This document shows, piece after piece, positions 54,187 to 63,102 of a stretch of 64,000 nt of DNA. A model generated the notes under the pieces. That model was not told the DNA's origin. It saw only the letters and a program-made list of their open reading frames with translations, and ran no database searches. The translations under genes were made by a program, and so were the position numbers. The DNA is from Ephemerocybe angulata (Eukaryota; Basidiomycota; Agaricomycetes; Agaricales; Psathyrellaceae). Position 1 is the stretch's first letter. Each line of letters starts with the position of its first letter. Where the stretch lies: assembly GCA_013368325.1 (NCBI GenBank), contig JAACJK010000008.1:310001-374000 (forward strand), given 5' to 3'.

Positions 54187-56493
54187 TAGTCATTCCATGG
54201 TGACCTGAGGTCATAATACCTACTGTGGGTTCCATCATACTCTCTCCAAAGCACCTGGGTGAAGCTGGGAACCTTCCAGCCTTTCGCCGTTAAGAGATCC
54301 GTGACTTTTTTTGTTGAAAGTCTGCAAGACGAGTGACAGCGATACCGCGAGCACTGATAGTGGGAGTGTCAGTTTTTCAGAGGAAGAATGTGTCAACTGA
54401 TTTACTTACCCATCGGTGCAGTACATCGAGCATGGAGAGTATTATCTGCCGCGGATTTTCGCGGGCGTTCAAATCTGGATTCTGATGCCGCTCAGCCCAT
54501 GCAGCAGCCCATTTCTGGAGATCGCTTGAGAGGATATATGGCACTACAGTCTGGAAAGAAGATCTTTGGAGCTCAGTTTCTAAATTCATTAACATATCTA
54601 TATAAGGCTGTTGACCACGGTGTCGTGCAACACCTTCAACATCTAAAAGCATGTATTAGTTAGAGGCACAGCGGCATAGGAGGAGGGTTTACGTTTGTCC
54701 AGTGTTTGAAAGAATCGTTGAGCCACCCAGGTTAGAGCATCCCCGTAGGCGAGTAACCTTCTGCCACATCTGGTTGGATCTGCGAGGAAATCGAGGAATG
54801 ACTTGTGGTAAAAGGAGTACGGCTTTCGCAAGCTTTCCTTGGAAATCTGGGTCGGTAACAGGGAAGATAAGGGGCCCAACGCGTACTGTTCTTCGCCAGG
54901 GGAGGCCTCCAAGACGAGCCGAAGGAGCCACACTGGAAAAGGGTTCCCGGTATAAATATCTCCAAGTTGTGCAGCCCGCAACCACTTCATCGAGAGCTCG
55001 GGATCCGGGCAAGTCTCCAATAATAGACGATAGAGCACATCCAGAGCTTCGAGTGGGTTGTTTGGCGAGCCAGCCTGTTGTTGCCCCAGGATGTGTTGAA
55101 GGCGCTGATGCGGCATGGAAGGCTTATCCGAGCTCTGCGACTGAAGGTTTGGCGAATGCGGCGACCCCTCGATGTACCGTATGACGGTCGCAGCGTATAT
55201 GAACTGCCCCGAAGCGTTCCTTACAAGGATGAGCTTCGCTTCCTTCCCTGGCCATTCCTCGGGCCTAATCCCAAGACGACGACAGATTGTCGAGAATTTA
55301 GCATCGTAGAAGAGGGCTATATCGGCGTCAGGGTCGTATTTGGCGTCGAGGAAAAGTTCCCGTGTGCATGCCTTGCCGTCGGTGTCGAAGAAGTCACGTA
55401 TTGCCACTTCCGGGCGGCTGGCGATGAGGATGCGGAAGGGGAACGAGGGGTTGGTGGCGGCGAGGAGGAGGATGGAGAGTATCTCCCTCTGATCGTCTTC
55501 CTTCCGTCGAATAGGCACCTGCGCCCTTGCTTGGGGAGAGTCAGCGGGGTCTCTCTGCGCGATATCGCACTCATCGAGGCCGTCGATTATGATGACTCCC
55601 GGAGCCGCTTTGGCACCACTGCCAGCTCCTTGAGCCGTGCTCAGGAGCGGGTTCAAGACCATGGCGATGAATTGCTCCTTCAAGTTCTTCGTGAAGATGA
55701 TGCCCTGATCGCGAGCGACTGACGACAAGACATGCTCACGAGTCCCCTCTACGCCACCCTGTCCCATGATCTGGAAGGCCAGTGTTGGGACGAAATATCT
55801 CTTCGTCCGCCTATTCGCCGAGCCAGAGAACGCGGAAAAGAAGAAGCTGGCGGCCAGAGTCCCCTTCTCCTTGCAGGTATCTGCGATCGTCCCCAGGATG
55901 GCAGTCTTCCCCGTACCCGCTGGCCCCGTCACCCACATGATCTTCTTCGATTGTGCATCTTGGTCTCCCGAATCTATCCAACTCATAATGTCCTCCTGCA
56001 CCGCGACCCTCGTCTCCTCCATGCACTTGGGCGCGTCGCAGCGCTCGTTCGAGTCGTGGATGGCTCCAGGTGCTATGTTCTGCATTAGATCTAAGGGCGG
56101 TGTGGTGTAAACAAACGGGCGCCGAGACACATGGGACGTAATCCTCACATCTAAGTGCCTCTCCCTCATCGATGGCCTTCCTTTCGTTGTGGCCTCCAGG
56201 TGCGTGCTGACTGAGGTTTCCTGAGACCCCCGCAATATTCAATGAAATGTGTGCTTGATCCCAACGAGGGTACACTCACCACGATTATCACCGAACAACC
56301 CATTGGTCGCATGCTCCACATTGTATTGAGTCACTGGACCATTGTCTAGTAAATAGCGTCAGGAGTTGAGGTTGGCGAGGAAAACGGTAGACTTACAGTA
56401 ATGGGCAGTCCCAGGAGCAGCCGGGTGATTGCTCGAGCTGCCCTCCTGCGTGTACCGGCGGAGCATTCTAGCGTCGCGCCTAGCGTTACTCAT
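54187..56493 (-). CDS. NACHT-domain NLR-like protein 3
   Basis: In head-to-tail tandem with NACHT 2. The start at 56493 opens MSNARRDARMLRRYTQEGSS. The next exon gives NGPVTQYNVEHATNGLFGDN, then NLSQHAPGGHNERKAIDEGE and DLMQNIAPGAIHDSNERCDA. NACHT motifs are GPAGTGKTAILG (Walker A), VIIIDGLDECD (Walker B) and RILIASRPEVAIRDFF. C-terminal exons give RSSFQTVVPYILSSDLQKWA, then after a GT-AG intron KKVTDLLTAKGWKVPSFTQV and LWREYDGTHSRYYDLRSPWN. The C-terminal domain matches the other copies, and the N-terminal motif is the most diverged. A mariner-like transposon is inserted about 320 bp upstream of the start codon and may affect expression (inference). Confidence 0.87.
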
Positions 56494-56816
56494 TGATCCA
56501 GTCGAGGTGAGGATAGAAGAGGAACAGGGATAGAAGTCAACTCGATGATTCAGTTGGAGGGGCAGAAGAGAGAGGGGGAGCAGCGAACGAGCTCGAAGCG
56601 TTCATAAGCGGAAGGGCACGTTTCCGACACGTGTGGATGGCGTGCTCGACGTTGGGTATGCAGAAATAAGCGCCGGAACATTGTGGCTGTCACTTTCCAG
56701 TCTGCGCTGCTATCACACTGGGTCACGCTGAACCGATATCGGTTTTACCGAACGAGGTCAGAGAGATCTCAGCGTAGAAAAAGGTGCGAAAAGGTGCGAA
56801 ATCAGTAGATCGAATA
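56494..56816 (-). promoter_or_regulatory. NACHT 3 upstream region, bounded by the transposon
   Basis: A 323-bp region between the NACHT 3 start and the left end of the mariner-like element. It contains a short direct repeat (aaggtgcga twice, near 56780-56800). No gene. Confidence 0.4.
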
Positions 56817-59800
56817 CAGTCGCGGACAGCCAGACTCGACAAAAACGGTAAATCACTGATGGGGAAAGATTCAACGAAGGAATTGGTCCAAAATTTTGGG
56901 AAGATGGTCAGAATCTCAAAAGAGCTCGAAAAAGGTGTCTCCGAAGTTTTTCCCACGCGTTTTAGCGAACGGCCAATATTTTGGGGGTCTGGAACACAAC
57001 TATATAGGTACAAAATCACCTCCTCGGCGCCGCAAGAGCCTCGATTTGAATAAGCGCCCGGTTTGAAATGCATCGATGGCCCTTATACTGCCGCACAGCC
57101 CACGCAGCCGCCGACCCCTTCAGCCCGTTCTCGTAAGCAGACAGGAATCGCCACGAGCGATTGATAAATCGACGAATGACGTCGGTAGGACACTCGTTAA
57201 GATACTTGGTTGCCGCTTGCTTTGCGCTTTCAAAGGTCTTCTTCTCCACGTTCCGATAGCGGTATTTTGCCCAACCCCAGTACTAGACAAAAGTCATTAG
57301 CCATGTACAGAGACGATGTATTGTAGTTGACGTACCATCTCAATGGGATTCAATTCACAGTGAAACTTTGGCAGGAAAATGCATAAGTGACCAGCATCAA
57401 GAATAACTTGCTCGAGCTCAGAGATTTGGGTTGCAAAGTCGTCCTGTCGGCTGAGTAGACGAGCCATGCAGCACCTCTCATTCTCCAATGGGCAAACCGG
57501 ATTGCACTTCGCCCTCATGCGCGACACATCAAAACCGCGCTCCTTGAGAACCGTCTCCAAACCTTTTGGAACATCCTTTCCATCTTTCTTCGTAGTCATC
57601 GACTGGGGCTTCCCTCGGAATCGTGGGTCTGGGTTATTCATAGGAATTATGGTGTCGTGCCGAGGCTTCTGTGCACCTCCATCGCTCTTGTTCATTTCGA
57701 AGGCTTTAAGCGCATCCTCCGCCAGCGCTGCATGTGCGGATGATTGATCAAAGACAAGCAGGGCCTGCTTACCGGGATTTGCTTCTTCAAATACCGGGAG
57801 TACGTCGTCCTTGACCTGCTTGATTAGCTGGTTCCTATCCCACCACGGATCGCCGTTGCTTCCCGGGTGAATTATCTTGCGTGCTTCTCGCTTGACCGAC
57901 CCATCCTCGTTACGGACAACCAGACGCCCCGTGGATTCGAGAATATATTCGGAAACATGGATCAGCCGACCACGACTCTTCGACATGAGGACTTGCTGCC
58001 CAGGCTTGACCCTATCAAAAAGTAATTAGGGGGTACGTCCAAAATAAGTTTAAACCGATGAAGCAATGGGCACATACCAAAGTGAGCTAGCGTGCTCGTT
58101 TGCATGAAAGCAAGATTCGTCTTGAAAGACCGCGATGAGCTCCTTTTCTCCGGGATTGAGTGTAGGTTCTGTCTTCTGTAAGCTGCCATCCGGGCCCGGT
58201 GTGTACTTCGACATTCTCCTCTGATATTCCACCATTTTGGGAATGTAATGTGTGTTCCTATACTTCACAACGTCCTCCCTCTCATGTCCGTCCATGTAAA
58301 CCCCCTTCTTTCGTGTCGTTTTAACCCACCCGAGCTTGACCAGCCATCGGAGAGCGGTCTTGGTGCAGAGAGGCGACTTCAAAGTAACACCCAGGCCGGG
58401 AAGAATCTCTCGATTGAGGCCGTCGCGAAATTTCTGGGGGGTAACCGATCCAATCTTCTGCGCAGTGAGCCAGTCTCGTGCACCATTTCGTACAGACTCG
58501 TCTCGGAGCAGGGAACCTCTGCTAGCACGATACCCGCCGCGCTTTTCAGCGGGCAGTTCCTCGTGTATTTGATAGTGCCGTGCAAGAGCTCGAATGCGTC
58601 GAGCAAAGTAAACCCCGGATCCGTTCACGTCGTCCTGCCACTGAATAGCGATTTGCCGACTCGCCTCCATTCGTCCAATTTTACGAAGGCGAAGGGTCGC
58701 GAAACTTCGGAGGATGATGTACTGATTTACCTGCGCCGCCGTGTACGTCTTAAACTTCTTGTCGAGACACTCGTTTATCTGCTTTCGGAGTACGTCCCAT
58801 GGGCGTATTTCAACGGGCACAGGGTGGGCATCGTCCTCAAGTTCCTCCTCCCAAGATTCGCATGGCGCGACAGGCTCGAGGAGAGTGCCGTCTGGTGGGT
58901 GTAAATTATGCGCAGGTCGATTCCCGGGTGCGTCTTCATCCTCCATGTCCTCCATTTCGACGCTAGGCTGTCTCTTTCGCTTTCCGAGTGTCTCGCTGCT
59001 CGGAGGCACCACTGGTGGCATGATCACCTCACCAGAGCTGTCGTAGTCCTCGTCGAAGTACAGAGGAGGTGGAGTGAGTGATTCCTGACGAATCTCCCGG
59101 TCAAGAAACTCGAGCTGGATTGGACTTGGTGTCTCCTCGCGTATCGGGACGTCAGGGACTCCACAAGGGCCAGTATAGGCCATAGTAATGTCGATTTCAT
59201 TGTCCTCAGCTTTTATCGAGGCGTCGCCGCTGCCAGATGGTGTTTCAAAGCTCGGGGAGGCGATGGGTGGAGACCGTGGAGTACTTGCTGCGCTTGACGA
59301 TGCCTGCCGTCGTTGGGTCGATAAAAACCCATCCAGACTCGATTGGCCTTTCCAGGACTGTGCCAGTCGTCTCCTGGTTCGTTCTGCCTTCCGAGCTATG
59401 TCAGGGCCTGTCGCATACAACTTTGGGCGGTCTATATGTTGCATTTAGTGCCTTCTTGCACGTATAAAGTGTCTCTGTACCTTTTCTCTCTCTTTCCCTT
59501 CGTCTCTTTGCTTTAAATTGGGCTGCATCGAGGTAATCATCGTCCTCCTCATCCTCCACGTCCCCCAGATATCGACTCGGGAGCCCGCTCTTTGCAGCAT
59601 CGACTATCTCCCTGTATATTCCTTCCCTCACTAACTTGTCTCCCCTCCATTGCCCATTCTCTTTAGAATCCTCATCATCAAAGTCCTCATCCTCACTTCC
59701 ATCGTCCTGTGCAACCCACCCTGGCCTCGTGCTGTCATGGTGCGTGTTGGCAATTAAATCTTCGCATTCCGAGTCGATTTCCGGTTCAATTGGCTCGCTT

Positions 59801-60362
59801 TCTGGCACCTCTGCTTCAGGGATTGGGTTTCCCCGGTGACCTTTGAGATTGGTTAGACACTTTGGATTCACCGGTCGCTTTTTCTTGCCCATGATGAGAG
59901 TATGCAGGTAACAGAGGTTTGCCTCGTTCCATTCCCCCTGTTTTGCCCACCTCATGTTTTGTTGCTCTTCGGCTTTTAAGCCTGGCAGCGCCTCCAAGTC
60001 CCTGAGCCTCGCGCGCGCGCTTAACACCGTTTGACATCAGCGGACCCTTTCCTAATGCGGTTCTTGCCTATTTTATTCCGGAGGAGCCAACGAACCGATT
60101 GTCTCGAAACTTGCTGAACACAATGAGCTACTCAAAAGGAAGCGATTGCGCATTTTTCCATGATTTTAGGACCTTTTTTCACGGAACGGCCAAAATTTTG
60201 GACCCCAAATTTAGAAATCCCTCAATATCTCAAGAATTTCTCGACGGATTTCGCCCAAACTTGGTACATATGATAGACTATGTGAGATACGTCGTTTTAG
60301 ATACTTACCGAAAGCCCTGAGAAAAGTCGCAAAAGTTTGTCGAGTCTGGCTGTCCGCGACTG
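56817..60362. mobile_element. Complete Tc1/mariner-type DNA transposon (3.5 kb)
   Basis: Both ends are identical inverted repeats of 27 bp beginning CAGTCGCGGACAGCC and ending GACTCGACAAA. Each end is flanked by TA (56815-56816 and 60363-60364), the target duplication expected for Tc1/mariner insertion. The element carries one multi-exon DDE transposase gene on the minus strand. Identical ends and a largely intact gene indicate a fairly recent insertion. A gcgaacggccaatattttgg-like segment appears near both ends in the same orientation (56960 and 60180). Confidence 0.93.
57016..60037 (-). CDS. DDE-superfamily transposase of the mariner-type element
   Basis: Four exons, about 930 residues. 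Exon 1 is acidic (GWVAQDDGSEDEDFDDEDSK) after MRWAKQGEWNEANL. Exon 2 begins DRPKLYATGPDIARKAERTR and carries an HTH-like region (TKTALRWLVKLGWVKTTRKK) and the first catalytic Asp in IAVFQDESCFHANEHASSLW. Exon 3 has the second Asp in ALLVFDQSSAHAALAEDALK and the catalytic Glu in FLPKFHCELNPIEM, followed across an intron by YWGWAKYRYRNVEKK. The DDE catalytic triad is therefore complete. The N-terminus is ambiguous: the ATG at 60037 opens MSNGVKRARE but leaves frame at a (GC)n run (60011-60020), and one more GC unit would join it to the long frame. Otherwise translation must start at a later in-frame Met. Confidence 0.82.
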
Positions 60363-60429
60363 TAGTCGTATATGTAAACTGCTGGCCATGCGTGCAAGTG
60401 TAGGGTAGTTGAATTGGATGGAAATTAAG

Positions 60430-61350
60430 AGCGAGTAGTCCAAACCGAGAAGAACACGCCACAACCTCGCGTTTCTGCATCCTCGGAAACAGCGCCCTGC
60501 AGAACCACGAATCCATCAGAACACCACCCAGTGACTGAAATAAAAGAGGAGAACGCACCTGGATATTGTCCCATCCTCTTCGTATTCTTCGCCCCCTTCG
60601 TATCGCCGCCGAGAGCAGCCCTAGACTCGGCATTATCAGCGAGGAGATCCTGACTAGCGGGGCAGTCGCCCAAGACGGTGCGTTCGGCGCCTGTGGCAAC
60701 TTGAATCGACATGTCTACGCCTACGCGCGAGTCGCGACGTTATGGCTCGTTATGGTGCCTCCACCTCCCACTCCGCCTCATCTCCACCCGCGCACAGGAA
60801 GGCGCGCTAGGACTACACGCGGAAGACCAGCGCTGGCGGAGCTCGTCGGAGACAATGGGGCGTAAAGTCATTCAACCCCGTCGTGTTCTCGTCGCACAAC
60901 CGAGAATACTCCCCTTGGCAAGGTAAGCTTCTTCTCGCTGTTTTCCCCTTCCAGCTCGACGTCTGACCCTGTCTTGCAGTACCTCGTCTGCATCGAGCAG
61001 ATTTCCCTTGACTTCGGTACCGGTGTTCCTGAGATCTTCGTGTCGTGCGCTCAGAGGTTACCGGCTCTGGCACTGGAAACCCTGCCAAGGTTTCCATCCC
61101 AGGCTACATCACCGCCAATGGTACGCCCCTCTCGCTTTCAGCGTCTTCTGGTGTGTTGGTTTCTACGTCGCCCGGGGAGGGCCTGAAGCAGGCGATGCCG
61201 CGATGGAGACGAGCCCGGAGGGGGATGGGGGTGAGAGGCAGCGGGTGAGGCGGCATTGTGGTTGTGTTTGGGGTTGTGCTTGTGCTTGGGAGGGGAGGTG
61301 CGCTTCTGGCTATGTGGTTTCGAGGCCTGGAGGCTACATTGTTATGGGCG
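60430..61350 (-). pseudogene. Decayed copy of the Ser/Pro-rich gene at 48-49.6 kb
   Basis: Minus-strand fragments follow the parent gene's order: a GLEPPQPEAS-like DNA segment near 61310-61350, PLTPIPLRARLHRGIACFRP at 61165-61240 (parent PLPIPLSELVTIARFKPSPR), a break, then DNA matching the Arg/Ser-rich exon near 60760-60890. QVATGAERTVLGDCPASQDL (60650-60700) and LFPRMQKRE (60465-60500) follow. The parent's RRSVVISWDERTIYL exon is missing, and stops and shifts interrupt the frame. The last intron is retained (gtgcgttctc to ttctgcag), so it arose by DNA duplication rather than retrotransposition. It is split by an AA9 gene fragment at about 60880-61160. Confidence 0.75.
60880..61140 (+). pseudogene. 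AA9 (GH61) lytic polysaccharide monooxygenase fragment
   Basis: A short plus-strand piece resembles the C-terminal half of AA9 copper monooxygenases that cleave cellulose: TENTPLGK, then after an intron (gtaagcttct to cttgcag) YLVCIEQISLDFGTGVPEIF and VSCAQ. A +1 shift at about 61050 leads to EVTGSGTGNPAKVSIPGYIT. The N-terminal histidine brace and the rest of the enzyme are absent. It lies inside the decayed Ser/Pro-rich copy on the opposite strand. Identification is by motif memory of the family and is moderately secure. Confidence 0.68.
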
Positions 61351-62098
61351 TCGATGAGTCCGGTGAGAATGAGGAAGAGTTCCGGGAAGAGGATGATGTG
61401 TCTGCAGCCAAAGGTCTGATCGTGGGAACGTCTCCTGGAGCCGCGCCTGCCAAAAAGATCCCACGTCTCGTCCGCGGACCGCAACCAGCAGGCTTCAACG
61501 ACGACGGGCGGTGGAGAAAGACTCGTCAGGAGGGTAGGCGGCTGCACACTTTGATCACACGTAGTAGCCTACCCCCGTCGTCGTTCAGCGCCGCGGCAGA
61601 TTAAAGTGCCAGACCGGATACAAGGTCAACAAACACTGTGGCACTTTGCGTCGTTCCACGGGGATTCAGGGATTCGCACAAGAATCAACAAAAAAGCCGC
61701 CTTGATTCGACAATGGCCCAACCGTGATAACGGTAACCGGTTCCTGCCACTCTGGAGTCTGGACAGCGACCTTGACGCTGGAGGAGAATAAGCGCCCTAG
61801 CACCCGAGCTCGTCAAACCAACATCAAACCCGGGGGAGACAGGCGAGGAGTCTTGGGCGACATCATTTTTAGACACCGACAATCAGTCTCATGTAAGAAG
61901 TATTCAGCTATGCGTGATAATCTAGCCAAATTTAACTGAACTGAATTAAGTGTATTCAGAAGGTCTCCGTTGAACAGATTGACAGGGTCCAGAGTGGGAA
62001 GTTAGAGTGCTAGGCCAGAGGTCCAGAATCGCCCCTCAATCTTCCCGCTTTACGATAACTTGAATCCAGAAATCTTTCTATCTATCTCGCCTGATCCC

Positions 62099-62904
62099 GG
62101 ACGGACGTGCCCACTCGCCTTGCACATAATCCGCTTGATGTCCTCACCCACTGATCAATCACTCACCCCGAACTCTGAAAACCAGTTGCAGCGCCCCGCA
62201 TTCCTTCATCCTTCCCTCCGTTCCTTCCGCCCTCAACACTCCCAAGGAAGCACAGATGGCAAACCCGACCCCTCCATCCCTCCGCCAGTGAGGTCAATAT
62301 GCTGGATCCTGGCAAGCTCATTCCAGTGCAGACCCAAAACACTCTCAGCGGTGAAACCAAGCTGAATTCGACTGGAAATTCAAAGGCTCCTCAAGATACT
62401 GAGTGAGTGTCACATCCCCGTGCCTGAGCGCCCTAGACGGTTTGCGTGGAAAGGCGGGCACGGGCGACACGGGCGCTTAGCGCTCAGCGGCAAGCGCCCA
62501 GGCTCAGCGTGGATGTTGGAATTTGGGCGCTGTGGCTGTGAACGCGGATTCACTCGGCTCGAGCATGGATACGTATGTACGTATGCAGGTCGTTAGTCAG
62601 GTTTGTGAGTGACTACACCCTGCCATGATTCAAAGGGAACTTGCCGCGACTGTGCTGCAAATCCAACCTTGCTTCGCACCATGGAAGTCTGGTGCTCTGG
62701 AGGCATATGGCAAACTGTTCCCGACGAATTATGAATAGCACGCAAGACGGTGTGGAGGGTTTCGCTCGTGGAAAGATACCGTGCTGCCTGCCAACGTACT
62801 AAGCGCCCGTGCGCGTTCAATTTGGAAGCCAAATTTTGAGCGGTGTGTAGACAGGTGTGGCTTTCAGGGCCCGTTCAAGCCTTGGGTTATTCAGAAAGGC
62901 GTAG
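62099..62904. other. Intergenic, no gene supported
   Basis: Contains three copies of the GGGCGCTTA/AAGCGCCC motif (62471, 62492, 62801) and no recognisable gene. Confidence 0.4.
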
Positions 62905-63102
62905 TACTAAGCGCTCGTACGATTTGGAAGCCTGGATCCATTCCGCACGCGAGAACCGGCGGGCAATGCTTAGGCGATACAGAGTCCCTACAGAAACATG
63001 GGTGTGGAAGGTACACGATACACACATAGATGAAAGATACATATGGCTTAAAGATAGGATATGTCCCGGTGCGTCAATGGATTAGATCGAGTCAAGATTC
63101 CT
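62905..63102. repeat. NACHT downstream flank, copy 4
   Basis: Homologous to copies 2 and 3. It begins at TAAGCGCTCGTACG and contains tggaagcctggatccattcc and cctacagaaacatggg. Confidence 0.75.

Larger units (their letters stand above)
60430..62098. repeat. Inverted segmental duplication, decayed arm
   Basis: A reversed, deleted copy of 46127-49647. The TPR gene and most of exon 1 of the Ser/Pro-rich gene have been lost, while flanking non-coding stretches are still recognisable, for example tttggctagattatc at both 46900 and (reverse) 61915. Confidence 0.75.

Noticed and set aside
61104..61547. 147-codon minus-strand frame as an independent gene
   Set aside because: Part of it aligns with the Ser/Pro-rich gene and the rest crosses the AA9 fragment, so it is a chance fusion of relics.
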